Shown: one piece after another, positions 9,455 through 18,398 of the stretch
Layout of the letters: each line of letters begins with the position of its first letter
Numbering within the stretch: the stretch's first letter is position 1
Assembly (NCBI GenBank): GCA_016787525.1
Contig: JAEUUP010000072.1
Coordinates: forward strand, 86,036 to 150,035
Length of the DNA: 64,000 bases
Source of the DNA: Saprospiraceae bacterium
Lineage (GTDB): Bacteria; Bacteroidota; Bacteroidia; Chitinophagales; Saprospiraceae
Direction: 5' to 3'
Made by a program: the position numbers and the translations under genes
Notes under the pieces: model-generated
The model's input: only the letters and a program-made list of their open reading frames with translations
Databases searched by the model: none
Told to the model about the DNA's origin: nothing

Positions 9455-10561
9455 ATGCTCAATTTTTGTACACTCTTTGATGCCAACTATTTGGCACGTG
9501 GGTTAGTCACTTATGATTCTTTGATGGCTGTTACTGAGGGGGATGCACATCTCTACGTATTTGCATTTGATGACAAATGTTATAACGTTTTGACCAGCAT
9601 GCAGTTACCCAATATAACGGTCATTTCATTGACTGAATTTGAAGATGAGCAACTTTTGGCTATCAAACAGACTCGTTCCAGAGGTGAATATTGCTGGACA
9701 TGCACAAGTTCTACGATTTTATATTGTATAGAAAAATTCAATTTGTCGCATTGCACCTATATTGATGCAGACATGTATTTCTATCAAAATCCAAAAATTT
9801 TGATAGATGAAAAACCATCTAATTGCTCTGTCATTATTACCGAACATCGTTATACACCCGCTTATGACAAGTCAAAGTTATCAGGAAAATATTGCGTACA
9901 GTTTATGTATTTCGATAATACTAAGGAGGGGCTTGACGCGCTGAAATGGTGGCGTGAACGATGCTTAGAATGGTGTTACAATCGTTTTGAAGATGGAAAA
10001 TTTGGTGACCAAAAATACCTCGATGATTGGACTACTCGTTTTGCGGGTGTACATGTTCTTCGTCATTTAGGTGGTGGCTTAGCCCCTTGGAATGTGCAGC
10101 AGTATGGTTTTTTTGATAAAAATGAAAATGCAAAATTCCTCAATGTCTATTTAGGAGAGCCTTTGCCAAACTTTATTCTTGAATCTCAAAGCAATATTTG
10201 GGGCTTTATAAAAGATTTATACTCAAATCTTTATAATAATGATTTTTGGAGTAAAAAATTTCATATAAAATATTTCCCAACCGTGTTTTTCCATTTTCAT
10301 GGTGTCAAATTATACGAAAATGGTGGGGCTGTTTTTGCACCTAAAATGTATATTTTGAATCGAGCAGTGCGTTCTATTTTCTATGAACCTTATATTCAAA
10401 AACTCAAAGCTGCCCAACAAAAATTGTGTAGCTTTGACCCCGATTTTGACAGAATAGGCTTTTTGTCTTCTAAACAATTCCATGAAGACCGCCGAAAAGG
10501 TTGGTGGGGTTTTGTGAAAACAAATGTTTTAAACCGCTATTTGGGAACAAACTTGAATTAA
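9455..10561 (+). CDS. GT-A fold glycosyltransferase
   Basis: 368 residues. The N terminus FCTLFDANYLARGLVTYDSL and the motif CTYIDADMYFYQNP, carrying the D-x-D-like metal/nucleotide-sugar site (IDADM, about residue 107), indicate a GT-A enzyme related to family 8-like transferases. The segment FGDQKYLDDW is a second conserved patch in such enzymes. The start ATG is three bases after the preceding methyltransferase stop. No signal peptide or clear membrane span, so it should act on the cytoplasmic face. One dispersed-word copy at 9532 encodes V-T-E-G-D. Acceptor unknown. Confidence 0.75.
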   Translation: MLNFCTLFDANYLARGLVTYDSLMAVTEGDAHLYVFAFDDKCYNVLTSMQLPNITVISLTEFEDEQLLAIKQTRSRGEYCWTCTSSTILYCIEKFNLSHCTYIDADMYFYQNPKILIDEKPSNCSVIITEHRYTPAYDKSKLSGKYCVQFMYFDNTKEGLDALKWWRERCLEWCYNRFEDGKFGDQKYLDDWTTRFAGVHVLRHLGGGLAPWNVQQYGFFDKNENAKFLNVYLGEPLPNFILESQSNIWGFIKDLYSNLYNNDFWSKKFHIKYFPTVFFHFHGVKLYENGGAVFAPKMYILNRAVRSIFYEPYIQKLKAAQQKLCSFDPDFDRIGFLSSKQFHEDRRKGWWGFVKTNVLNRYLGTNLN

Positions 10562-10592
10562 TCATTATCCAATCATAAATAATCAATTCACA

Positions 10593-10982
10593 TTGGCTCA
10601 CATTATCGAATTACGTAATTTTTCAGACCCGCGAGGCGTTTTGAATGTTGCCCAAAATCAAATCCCATTTGGTATTAAAAGGGTGTATTGGATTTATAAT
10701 GTTCCCCCGAATGTCCGACGTGGCGGCCATCGGCACCATCGTTCTTCTCAGGCTTTGATTTGTTTGGGTGGGAGTTGTTCCATCTTCAATAACGATGGCG
10801 AAAAAGAAGAGACTTTTGTTTTAGATGCGCCCAATAAAGTGCTGGTAATTGAACCTAAAGACTGGCACATCATGCACTCATTTTCGGACAATGCAACCCT
10901 GTTGGTATTAGCTTCTATGGATTATGATGTGACCGATTATATTGATACACCCTATCCGAATACAAGTTTTTTGGTGGAATAA
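10593..10982 (+). CDS. fdtA: FdtA/QdtA-like dTDP-4-keto-6-deoxyglucose 3,4-ketoisomerase
   Basis: 129 residues, TTG start. A small cupin with the family pattern: ELRNFSDPRGVLNV at the N terminus, then VYWIYNVPPNVRRGGHRHHRSSQALIC with the catalytic/metal-pocket histidines at about residues 48-51, and EPKDWHIMHSF later. WxcM/FdtA/QdtA enzymes convert dTDP-4-keto-6-deoxyglucose to the 3-keto isomer, which an aminotransferase then aminates. The DegT-family gene directly downstream supplies that partner, so the pair should make a dTDP-3-amino-3,6-dideoxyhexose (Fuc3N or Qui3N type; which epimer cannot be told). The gap after the stop holds a near-miss of the dispersed word. Confidence 0.82.
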   Translation: MAHIIELRNFSDPRGVLNVAQNQIPFGIKRVYWIYNVPPNVRRGGHRHHRSSQALICLGGSCSIFNNDGEKEETFVLDAPNKVLVIEPKDWHIMHSFSDNATLLVLASMDYDVTDYIDTPYPNTSFLVE

Positions 10983-11028
10983 GCCCTCTCAGTATTTTTT
11001 TTATTTTTAACTAAAAAGTTAAATCATA

Positions 11029-12144
11029 ATGCGACAAGTTGAATACGAAAATTTACATTTTCTGAATTACCCTTTTTTTGATGACTACCGCGCTTCGTTC
11101 AATGATACATTGGAAAGAGGCTGGTTTATATTAGGAAAAAACGTAGAAATTTTTGAACAACAATTTGCTAAATATATTGGTTCAAAATATGTTATTGGTG
11201 TCGCATCAGGTTTAGATGCTTTGGAGATTCCACTAAAATGTTGGGATTTTGAGCCACGTTCTGAAATTATTGTGCCTTCAAATACCTACATCGCTACTAT
11301 CAATGCTATCATCAATTGCGGACATATTCCTGTTTTTGTCGAACCTGATATTTTGACTTATAATATTGATTGTCAAAAAATTGAAGAGAAAATTACTTCA
11401 AAAACAAGAGCAATTATGTTGGTTCATTTGTATGGACGACCTTGTGAAATGAATCAAATTATGGCTCTTTGCCAAAAGCATAATTTAGAACTTGTCGAAG
11501 ATTGCGCGCAATCTCATGCGGCTACTTTCGATGGTAAAATGACAGGTACATTTGGCGTGGGAGCATTTAGTTTTTATCCAACCAAGAACTTGGGTGCATT
11601 GGGTGACGCAGGAGCTATTGCAACAAATGATGAAGCTTTTTATCTCAAAATCAAGGCTTGGCGCAACTATGGTTCTAATATAAAGTATAAAAACGAATAT
11701 ATTGGTGACAATTCTCGGCTAGATGAAATTCAAGCAGGTTTTTTAACCAAAAAGTTAAATCATTTAGATGCTATAACGACAAGAAAAAATGAAATTGCAC
11801 AATATTATTTGGAAAACTTAGACAAACAGTTTATCCTCCCAACGGTTGATGAACGAATTTTGAATGCTTATCATATTTTTCCAGTTCGTCATCCAGAACG
11901 AGACAAGTTAAAAGCATACCTCTTAGAGAATGGCATAAAAACTGAAATTCACTATCCTATTGCACCTTGTGACCAAAAAAGCATACAAGATTGGGCAAGA
12001 AACGCAGGTGTGGCAATTGATGAGAAAGATTTTGTTTTGTCAAGAGAAATTCATAAGACAGAGTTAAGTTTGCCTATTTCGACTATTCATTCTGATGAAG
12101 ATATTGCGTATGTGGTTGAAATGACAAACAAATTTAGTATTTGA
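11029..12144 (+). CDS. fdtB: DegT/DnrJ/EryC1/StrS aminotransferase, FdtB-like
   Basis: 371 residues, full length for the family. The PLP-binding lysine is in the motif SFYPTKNLGALGDAGA at about residue 185. Other signatures are the N-terminal GRFxxG-like WFILGKNVEIFEQQFA, ASGLDALEIPLK, VEDCAQSHAAT, the LDEIQAGFL loop and the C-terminal GIKTEIHYPIAPC. These PLP enzymes transfer an amino group from glutamate to a keto-sugar nucleotide. Behind an FdtA-like ketoisomerase the expected reaction is formation of a dTDP-3-amino-3,6-dideoxyhexose. The specific sugar is an inference from gene order. Confidence 0.85.
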   Translation: MRQVEYENLHFLNYPFFDDYRASFNDTLERGWFILGKNVEIFEQQFAKYIGSKYVIGVASGLDALEIPLKCWDFEPRSEIIVPSNTYIATINAIINCGHIPVFVEPDILTYNIDCQKIEEKITSKTRAIMLVHLYGRPCEMNQIMALCQKHNLELVEDCAQSHAATFDGKMTGTFGVGAFSFYPTKNLGALGDAGAIATNDEAFYLKIKAWRNYGSNIKYKNEYIGDNSRLDEIQAGFLTKKLNHLDAITTRKNEIAQYYLENLDKQFILPTVDERILNAYHIFPVRHPERDKLKAYLLENGIKTEIHYPIAPCDQKSIQDWARNAGVAIDEKDFVLSREIHKTELSLPISTIHSDEDIAYVVEMTNKFSI

Positions 12145-12188
12145 TTCTTTTGAATTTGTTTATTAGATTTGCACTAAAACTTTGGCTT

Positions 12189-12626
12189 ATGCGATTTTGG
12201 TTGCTTTTGTTTATCTTATTTTCGGTAAGGATATTGGCTTTTTCTCAAAGTTTAGACTCCTGTATGCTTGTAGGGGCTTATACATTGAAGCGATTGGAAA
12301 TGAGTCAGCAGATTGATTCAAACAGCCGCGTTTTTCCAACTATGCGATGGTCTCTTTACGAACAATCTGAACTTTTGGATACTTTGATGATTCATGATAA
12401 TTTTGAATTTAACCGAAAAGTTAATTTTCGACAATTCCATAATCAAACCTCAACAGGGCAGTTTGTTGTTCAACAAGATAGTTTTTTGACCCTCTCAGTA
12501 TTGAAAGGGCAACTCTATACAATTCCAAAATTGAATATTGAAACCATTACAAATGATGAATTAGTCATCATTGAGCGATTCAAAACAAGGTGGATAAGGC
12601 GTACTTTTCAAAAAACATCGCCTTAA
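12189..12626 (+). CDS. Small exported protein of unknown function
   Basis: About 145 residues from the ATG at 12189. The upstream TTG at 12141 would overlap the aminotransferase stop, but the clean signal peptide MRFWLLLFILFSVRILAFSQ starts at this ATG. The mature part is short, with G-A-Y-T-L-K-R-L near its start and beta-strand-like alternation, faintly lipocalin-like; I do not recognise the family. It follows the sugar aminotransferase closely and may be co-transcribed. A near-miss of the dispersed word lies at 12490. Confidence 0.6.
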   Translation: MRFWLLLFILFSVRILAFSQSLDSCMLVGAYTLKRLEMSQQIDSNSRVFPTMRWSLYEQSELLDTLMIHDNFEFNRKVNFRQFHNQTSTGQFVVQQDSFLTLSVLKGQLYTIPKLNIETITNDELVIIERFKTRWIRRTFQKTSP

Positions 12627-12648
12627 GGTTTAGATAATAATTTTTGTG

Positions 12649-12692
12649 ATATTGAGATATAGACCTTTCGATAAAAATCTATATCTCAATAT
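12649..12692. terminator. Bidirectional terminator between convergent genes
   Basis: Perfect 15-bp inverted repeat: 12649-12663 (ATATTGAGATATAGA) and 12678-12692, with a 14-base loop. It sits between the convergent small exported-protein gene and purC and can end transcription from both sides. Confidence 0.75.
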
Positions 12693-12700
12693 TTCGTATT

Positions 12701-13636
12701 TTATAAACTCCGCAAAATATTCTGCTCGATTCTTTCCAAAATATTCTCAGTATCCGCCTTTTCAAATGTTTTACCTGTAATATTTTCGTACAATTCAATA
12801 TAGCGTTCGGATGTTTCTGCAACAAAAGTATCGGGCATGATGGGCATCAATTGACCTTCCAAACCTTGGAAACCATGCGCAATGAGCCATTCTCGAACAA
12901 ATTCTTTGGACAATTGGCGTTGCTTTTCGCCTCTTTCCTGTCTTTCTACATACCCCTCAGTATAAAAATAGCGCGACGAGTCGGGGGTGTGAATTTCGTC
13001 AATGACCACTATACGCCCATCTACTGTTTTACCAAATTCATATTTTGTATCTACTAAAATCAAGCCTTGTGCAGCTGCCATTTCAGTACCGCGTTGAAAA
13101 AGCGCATGTGTCAAACGCTCTAATTCAACATAATCTGCTTCCGACACAATGCCTTTTGCTAATATGTCTTCACGGCTGATATCTTCGTCGTGACCCACAG
13201 CAGCTTTTGTTGTAGGTGTGATGATAGGCGAGGGGAGGCGGTCATTCTCTTTCAAGCCCTCACTGAGTGCGACACCGCATAAGCTCCGTCCACCTTTGGC
13301 ATACACACGTGCGGCATGACCAGCTAAATAGCCACGAATGACCATTTCGACTTTGAAAGGCGTACATGCAAAACCAATTGCCACATTAGGGTCAGGCGTG
13401 TCCAACAACCAATTCGGGCAAATATCTTCTGTCGAGCGTAGAAAATGGGCTGCAATTTGGTTCAAAACTTGCCCTTTATACGGAATAGGCTTGGGCAAAA
13501 TATGGTCAAATGCCGAAATACGGTCGCTGGCAACCATGATGAGTTTATCGCCAACGGTATAGACATCGCGTACTTTGCCACGATAAAAAGCTGTTTGGTT
13601 GGGAAGCTGAAAACTAGTTTGCGCGAGAGCGTTCAT
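12701..13636 (-). CDS. purC: Phosphoribosylaminoimidazole-succinocarboxamide synthase
   Basis: SAICAR synthetase of purine biosynthesis: ATP-dependent ligation of aspartate to CAIR. I chose the ATG at 13636 (MNALAQTSF) because it aligns with the usual start of Bacteroidota PurC; the frame extends 12 codons further upstream. Family motifs are clear: YRGKVRDVY (nucleotide-binding lysine), [47 protein letters not shown], and [12 protein letters not shown] near residue 220. About 311 residues, the longer bacteroidal/yeast-like form. One dispersed-word copy at 12953 lies in the Y-T-E-G-Y segment. Confidence 0.95.
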   Translation of the reverse strand: MNALAQTSFQLPNQTAFYRGKVRDVYTVGDKLIMVASDRISAFDHILPKPIPYKGQVLNQIAAHFLRSTEDICPNWLLDTPDPNVAIGFACTPFKVEMVIRGYLAGHAARVYAKGGRSLCGVALSEGLKENDRLPSPIITPTTKAAVGHDEDISREDILAKGIVSEADYVELERLTHALFQRGTEMAAAQGLILVDTKYEFGKTVDGRIVVIDEIHTPDSSRYFYTEGYVERQERGEKQRQLSKEFVREWLIAHGFQGLEGQLMPIMPDTFVAETSERYIELYENITGKTFEKADTENILERIEQNILRSL

Positions 13637-13735
13637 ATTTTTTGATTTTATATTTATGGTATGCTGTTTCAAGGAAGCCAGAAATAAGGCATGTTTTTTT
13701 ATTCAAATCCTAAAAACCTACTTTATATTGAGCCG

Positions 13736-13743
13736 CAAAAGTA
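13736..13743 (-). promoter_or_regulatory. Probable -7 box for purC
   Basis: Read on the minus strand, TACTTTTG matches TAnnTTTG about 100 bases upstream of the chosen purC ATG. A T-rich stretch lies at the -33 distance. Confidence 0.4.
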
Positions 13744-13774
13744 ATTAGTGAGAAACGTACTAAAAAATGATATA

Positions 13775-14452
13775 ATGATGTTAAAAAGAATTTTTTTTAT
13801 AACCATTTGTTTTTCAATTCTTTCCTGCGATAAAATAGCTGAAAAAGATTTTTCTGCATTCACTTCGGATTTTGTTCGCGACTATGCTCTTCTTTTCCCT
13901 GATGAGACACCCCTCAGTATTAAGAATGATAAACTTAGTGTTTTGGCTTTGCCTACGCCATCTTATTTTGATTCTTTACAGCAATTTCATCAGCAATTTT
14001 CAACGGAATTGAAGCAATTTGATGTGCAAAAACCTGATTTCGCATTTAAGCAAGATGCACACAAAGCGAATAATATTTTGCAAAATATTGGTATTTATCT
14101 GAATGACTACAAGCAAAATCCCAAGCGATTTAATGTTTTACATGGTTTTAAGCGCATTTTGGAAACACCTTTTGCTTCTGATGATGAACGATTACAGATT
14201 CTTCTTGACAAATTAATCTCTGTACCTACCTTTTACGAGCTTGCAAAAAGGCAATTGAGCAAACCTAAACACGTTTGGTCAGATGAAGCTGTTGAGCAAC
14301 ATATCCAAACATTCCTGTTTTTCGATGAAACATTACCCAATTTTTTGAATCAAAAAGGAAAAATGACCCCTCAGTATGCTATGCGTTTGGAGGCTGCAAA
14401 ATTGGCTGTGAAAGATTATATCGCTTATGTCGAAAGCTTTAAATTAGATTGA
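13775..14452 (+). CDS. Putative lipoprotein of unknown function
   Basis: About 226 residues from the double ATG at 13775/13778. Starting here leaves a standard lipoprotein signal, MMLKRIFFITICFSILSC, with Cys as lipobox residue; a GTG at 13748 would add nine residues before it. The rest is helical and acidic/lysine-rich (QQFHQQFSTELKQFD, WSDEAVEQHIQTFLFFDETLP) with no motif I recognise. Expected location is the periplasmic face of a membrane. Two dispersed-word copies are inside (13910 giving PLS, 14367 giving TPQY). A hairpin follows the stop. Confidence 0.65.
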   Translation: MMLKRIFFITICFSILSCDKIAEKDFSAFTSDFVRDYALLFPDETPLSIKNDKLSVLALPTPSYFDSLQQFHQQFSTELKQFDVQKPDFAFKQDAHKANNILQNIGIYLNDYKQNPKRFNVLHGFKRILETPFASDDERLQILLDKLISVPTFYELAKRQLSKPKHVWSDEAVEQHIQTFLFFDETLPNFLNQKGKMTPQYAMRLEAAKLAVKDYIAYVESFKLD

Positions 14453-14464
14453 TATAAAAAAAAT

Positions 14465-14496
14465 TGTTGTGGCAAGTTTCAGAGCTTACCACAACT
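14465..14496 (+). terminator. Imperfect hairpin after the lipoprotein gene
   Basis: GTTGTGG...AAG near 14465-14476 pairs with CTTACCACAAC near 14485-14495, just after the stop at 14452. A possible terminator without a strong T tract. Confidence 0.4.
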
Positions 14497-14587
14497 TCTG
14501 TTGAAAAGGGTGTAATGTAAACGGTACTCTTTTTTACTTTGGGTAAAAAGGTTGTTGTTTAGTTGATAATTAATTGGTTGCGATGTT

Positions 14588-15088
14588 TTACATACGTTTT
14601 TGAACCATCGCAGTCAATTCTGCTTCTGAAACCAATCTGTTGCCGACATATGCTTTTCCGTGCATCAAAGCAATGCCGCGACGCATTGGGTTTATCAAAT
14701 CGAGTCGAATAATCAATGTATCACCTGGAAAAACCTTGGCTTTGAAACGACAATTATCTATTTTTAAAAAATAAGTATCCCAAATTTCTTCATCAGACGT
14801 GTCTCTCAAGATAAAAATGCCACCCGTTTGTGCCATTGCCTCAATTTGTAGAACACCTGGCATAATTGGATTGCCAGGGAAATGTCCTTGAAAATAAGGC
14901 TCATTCATCGTTACATTTTTAATCGTCACAATATGCGTTTCACTGACTTCCATGACTTTATCTACCAGTAGAAATGGGACACGATGCGGAATTTTTTTCA
15001 TTATTTGTACCGTATCCATTATTGGCTTTTGGTTCGGGTCATACAGAGGTATGTCATTTGAAGCAGTATTTGCCATTGTCAATTCCAT
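14588..15088 (-). CDS. fabZ: 3-hydroxyacyl-ACP dehydratase FabZ (free-standing)
   Basis: 166 residues. Hot-dog fold dehydratase of fatty-acid elongation. The catalytic His is in MKKIPHRVPFLLVDKV (about residue 35) and the Glu in MPGVLQIEAMAQTGG (about residue 79); YFQGHFPGNPIMPG is the other core motif. In many Bacteroidota FabZ is the C-terminal half of an LpxC-FabZ fusion. Here the N-terminal lead IPLYDPNQKPIMDTVQIM looks like that linker, but no LpxC sequence lies upstream; the next 300 bases are non-coding. The ATG at 15076 is an alternative start. Membrane and lipid A acyl supply is the expected role. Confidence 0.9.
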   Translation of the reverse strand: MELTMANTASNDIPLYDPNQKPIMDTVQIMKKIPHRVPFLLVDKVMEVSETHIVTIKNVTMNEPYFQGHFPGNPIMPGVLQIEAMAQTGGIFILRDTSDEEIWDTYFLKIDNCRFKAKVFPGDTLIIRLDLINPMRRGIALMHGKAYVGNRLVSEAELTAMVQKRM

Positions 15089-15143
15089 GATGTGGTCTGA
15101 TTTTCTTAAAATGTAACGATAATAGAGTATGAAAGAACAGCAG

Positions 15144-15151
15144 CAAAGGTA
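15144..15151 (-). promoter_or_regulatory. Probable -7 box for fabZ
   Basis: The minus strand reads TACCTTTG, matching TAnnTTTG, about 56-68 bases upstream of the fabZ start. It supports an independent, unfused fabZ transcript. Confidence 0.45.
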
Positions 15152-15306
15152 ATTTTTCTTTTATCGAATCTTCAATAAAAAATGTAAGAAATTACGATAC
15201 TCAAAAAAAAATTCGCTGAATAAATAAAATAAATTAGAGAAGTAATAAATTGAAAATCAGTTTTTTATAAGGGTATTTAGAGAATATAAAAAAAACGTTC
15301 GCTAAA

Positions 15307-15366
15307 TTGGTTGATTCGTTCTTTAGTTATTTGGCATCAACCAATAACCAATAACGAATCAACCTA
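15307..15366. terminator. Long hairpin after the ABC exporter gene
   Basis: TTGGTTGATTCGTT near 15308 pairs with AACGAATCAACC near 15353, with an inner GTTATTTGG/CCAATAAC stem. It lies just past the stop of the minus-strand ABC gene and before the fabZ promoter. Confidence 0.6.
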
Positions 15367-15385
15367 TAACGAAGTAGCCAAGCAG

Positions 15386-17224
15386 CTAATTAACCAAATC
15401 AAATTGCAACTTTGCCAAACTTGCATAAATGCCATTCTCGATTTCTGAGAGTTCTTCATGGGTGCCTGCTTCTACGATTTGACCACCATCTAAGACATAA
15501 ATTTTATCAACTTCGCGAATAGTCGCCAATCGGTGTGCAATGATGATACTTGTGCGGTTTTCCATCAACAAATTGAGGGCATCTTGCACCACTTTTTCCG
15601 ATTCTGCATCGAGTGAAGAAGTGGCTTCATCGAGTAGCAAAATGCTCGGATTGCGCAAAATGGCACGTGCTATGGCAATGCGTTGACGCTGACCTCCCGA
15701 CAATTTGATACCTCGTTCGCCGACAATTGTATCCAAGCCCTCTGGGAATTGACTGATAAAATCCCAACTATTTGATTTTTTAGCCGCATCTATGATTTCA
15801 GCTTCTGTTGCATCGGGTTTGCCATAGAGGATATTCTCTCGAATAGTGCCGCCAAAGAGTAGAACTTCTTGTGGTACAAGAGCTAAGTTCTGACGATATT
15901 CTGTGATGTCATAGTCTTTCATTGGTTTGCCATCCACAAATATTGTTCCTTCTTGGTGTTCGTGGAAACGCAAAACAAGTTGCATTATCGTTGACTTACC
16001 AGCACCTGAAGCACCGACCAAAGCTACTTTTTGTCCCGCTTTGATACTCAAATTGACCCCCCTCAGTACCTCAACGTCTTCACGAGTCGGATAACGAAAT
16101 TTGACATTGTCAAACTGAATATCACCTTTCAAACGCTTTTCAGGCAGAACAGGGTGGTTTTTGACTTCAACCTCTGATGGTGTGTTCAGAATTTCGCGTA
16201 CACGCTCCGTTGCACCGATTGCACCGACCAGTTCTGTATAAAAATTGCCTAAACCTGCAATCGAACCGCCAATGATTGCTGTGTAAGTGAAAAACATGAT
16301 GAGTTCACCCGCTGTTATTTCGCCTGCTTGGAGCATCGTCGCGCCTTGCCACAATACAAAAAAGAGTGCGCCAAACAGCACAACGATGATAAAAGTCGCG
16401 AACAGCGCACGCCAAGAAGCAAATTTCATACTCGTTGCTACCGCTTTGTGATTGGCTTTACTGAATCGTGTCACTTCAAACCACTCGTTGGTGAAAGCTT
16501 TGACGGCGTTGATAGCCATCATCGTTTCGTTGAGTATGATGTTGGTGTCGGCAATTTGACTTTGGCGGTCTTTTGACATTTTGCGGATAAAACGCCCAAA
16601 AAAGATAGCCCCGACGACGATAATTGGAAAAGTTGCCAACATCACGAGCGAGAGTTTCCATGTTGTCAATGTCAAAATGAGGATTCCAGATATTAAAACG
16701 AGAACTTGTCGTACAAATTCACCCAAAGTGATGCTGAATGTATTGTATAGTTTTTCAACATCCGAATTGATGCGGCTCACCAATTCGCCAACTCTTGTTT
16801 TTTCAAAGAATGGAATAGGCAAAGACGTGAGTTTTTGATACAAAGCTTGTTTGACATCTGCAATGCCGTATTCACTGACTTTGGCAAACAAGGTGACTCT
16901 GAAATACGAGACTAAGCCTTGGACAATCAGTAAACCTGCCATAAAATAGCCGATGCGTGCCAAATCGAGGTAGTAGTGATAAGTTTTACCCATGAGTTCA
17001 TAAGTGAAATCATGCTTGCCTTGCGCAATATCCACGATACGACCCGACAAAAAAGGGAAAATCATAAATGTCGTGGTCGAGAGAAAGAGTAATATCATGC
17101 CTATCCAAAACGACCACCGATAAGGTCGTATGAAATTGTACATCTGCAAGGCTTCACGCAACGATTCTTTGGTCAGTTTTGTTTTTGGGGCATCATCATT
17201 GTCGTCCCATCTTCTTCTTGCCAT
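15386..17224 (-). CDS. ABC exporter, fused permease and ATPase (MsbA-like)
   Basis: 612 residues. The N-terminal half (about 30-330) has six membrane spans, with PFFEKTRVGELVSRINSDVE as the coupling-helix region. The C-terminal ATPase has Walker A GASGAGKST (about residue 405), Q-loop ALVPQEVLLFGG, signature LSGGQRQR, Walker B SILLLDEATSSLD and switch His IIAHRLAT. This is the homodimeric type IV exporter layout of MsbA/LmrA/BmrA. The substrate is not shown by sequence; lipid A core flipping is one possibility. It follows fmt by 84 bases on the same strand, so the two are probably one transcript. One dispersed-word copy at 16059 encodes V-L-R-G at the start of the ATPase domain. Confidence 0.88.
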   Translation of the reverse strand: MARRRWDDNDDAPKTKLTKESLREALQMYNFIRPYRWSFWIGMILLFLSTTTFMIFPFLSGRIVDIAQGKHDFTYELMGKTYHYYLDLARIGYFMAGLLIVQGLVSYFRVTLFAKVSEYGIADVKQALYQKLTSLPIPFFEKTRVGELVSRINSDVEKLYNTFSITLGEFVRQVLVLISGILILTLTTWKLSLVMLATFPIIVVGAIFFGRFIRKMSKDRQSQIADTNIILNETMMAINAVKAFTNEWFEVTRFSKANHKAVATSMKFASWRALFATFIIVVLFGALFFVLWQGATMLQAGEITAGELIMFFTYTAIIGGSIAGLGNFYTELVGAIGATERVREILNTPSEVEVKNHPVLPEKRLKGDIQFDNVKFRYPTREDVEVLRGVNLSIKAGQKVALVGASGAGKSTIMQLVLRFHEHQEGTIFVDGKPMKDYDITEYRQNLALVPQEVLLFGGTIRENILYGKPDATEAEIIDAAKKSNSWDFISQFPEGLDTIVGERGIKLSGGQRQRIAIARAILRNPSILLLDEATSSLDAESEKVVQDALNLLMENRTSIIIAHRLATIREVDKIYVLDGGQIVEAGTHEELSEIENGIYASLAKLQFDLVN

Positions 17225-17308
17225 ATCAAGTCAGGTTTTTTATTATTTTTAATCGTTCAATCAAATCTGATACTTCGTTATGACGATTCAGCTTTGAGAA
17301 AATTGGAT

Positions 17309-18238
17309 TTAAAGCGATACATATTGATAGCCATTCAAAAAATCGCGTACCAACATGCGCTTTCGACCTTCTAATTGCACATCTAATAGGTGAATAAAAC
17401 CATCGGAACAAACCACTTTTAAATAGGTTTTGCCATCCGATAAGATTTTTCCAACTTCATGTTCTGAATACTGAGGGGTGTCAAAGACTTCTTTAGTCGT
17501 TCTAAAGATTTTTAATTTCAGACCGTTGAATATTGTCCAAGCAGTCGGATAAGGGGACAAACCCCGTACAAAATTATGCACTTCACCGACTGTTTTTGTA
17601 AAATCAATCGAGCAAGTTTCGTGAAAAATCTTGGGTGCGTGCGTTGCTGCTTCGTTGGGTTGTGGTTGTGGCACAACGGTGTTGTTGTCAATGGCTTGTA
17701 CGGTTTTGAGTAGTGTTTCTGCGCCTAAAACCATCATTTTATCGTGTATGTCGCCCACTGTTTCATCTGCACCAATGGGCATTTTTTCTCTAAAAATGAC
17801 ATCACCAGTGTCAATTTCGTGTTTCAAAAAGAAAGTTGTTACACCAGTTTCTGTTTCGCCATTGATAACAGCCCAGTTGATAGGCGCAGCTCCACGATAT
17901 TTGGGCAGTAAAGAGCCATGCACGTTGATTGTTCCTAAAGGGGGCATTGTCCAGACGATTTCGGGTAACATACGGAATGCCACCACAACAAAAAGGTCAG
18001 CATTCAGACCCCTCAGTGTGGTTACAAATTCGGGGTTTTTAAGTTTCTCTGGTTGTAAAACAGGAAGTTGGTTTGCCACAGCATATTGTTTCACAGCTGA
18101 TTGTAACAACTGTTTGCCACCTCTGCCACCCAGTTTGTCGGTTGCAGTGACAATGCCTACAATATTATAACCGTTTTTTACCAATATATCCAACGAAGCG
18201 ACGGCAAAATCGGGTGTACCCATAAAAACTATCTTCAT
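17309..18238 (-). CDS. fmt: Methionyl-tRNA formyltransferase
   Basis: 309 residues, standard length. Formylates initiator Met-tRNA using 10-formyl-THF. The N terminus IVFMGTPDFAVASLDILV and the catalytic region INVHGSLLPKYRGAAPINWAVINGE...DTGDVI contain the Asn-His-Asp triad (about residues 107, 109 and 145) and the SLLPxxRGAAPI signature. The C-terminal domain (about 205-305) is the OB-like tRNA-binding part. Two dispersed-word copies are inside (17469, 18009, the latter with one mismatch and encoding T-L-R-G). A TAnnTTTG box lies 53 bases upstream. Confidence 0.95.
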   Translation of the reverse strand: MKIVFMGTPDFAVASLDILVKNGYNIVGIVTATDKLGGRGGKQLLQSAVKQYAVANQLPVLQPEKLKNPEFVTTLRGLNADLFVVVAFRMLPEIVWTMPPLGTINVHGSLLPKYRGAAPINWAVINGETETGVTTFFLKHEIDTGDVIFREKMPIGADETVGDIHDKMMVLGAETLLKTVQAIDNNTVVPQPQPNEAATHAPKIFHETCSIDFTKTVGEVHNFVRGLSPYPTAWTIFNGLKLKIFRTTKEVFDTPQYSEHEVGKILSDGKTYLKVVCSDGFIHLLDVQLEGRKRMLVRDFLNGYQYVSL

Positions 18239-18290
18239 AATCTCGATTTTAGGATAAGATTTCTTGTGATAAAAACCTTTTAAAAAAGGT

Positions 18291-18298
18291 CAAATGTA
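18291..18298 (-). promoter_or_regulatory. Probable -7 box for fmt
   Basis: The minus strand reads TACATTTG, matching TAnnTTTG, 53 bases before the fmt ATG. Confidence 0.45.
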
Positions 18299-18398
18299 GG
18301 GTAAAACGTCTATATTGAGCCATGAATGAGCATATTTTACACTATTTATACTGAGGGGGGCTATTTTTATATAAGTAAAAACGAAAAATCAACAATCA

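Noticed and set aside
10984..10994. Exact copy of the dispersed word before the fdtB-like gene
   Set aside because: It reads CCCTCTCAGTA, an inserted-base variant; likewise at 12490. Kept as near-misses only.
12141..12188. TTG start overlapping the aminotransferase stop for the small exported protein
   Set aside because: The ATG at 12189 gives a clean signal peptide; the TTG would place hydrophobic residues ahead of it.
17631..18170. Plus-strand 179-codon open frame
   Set aside because: It lies entirely antisense to fmt, whose motifs are complete; low-complexity Ser/Thr-rich translation without family features.
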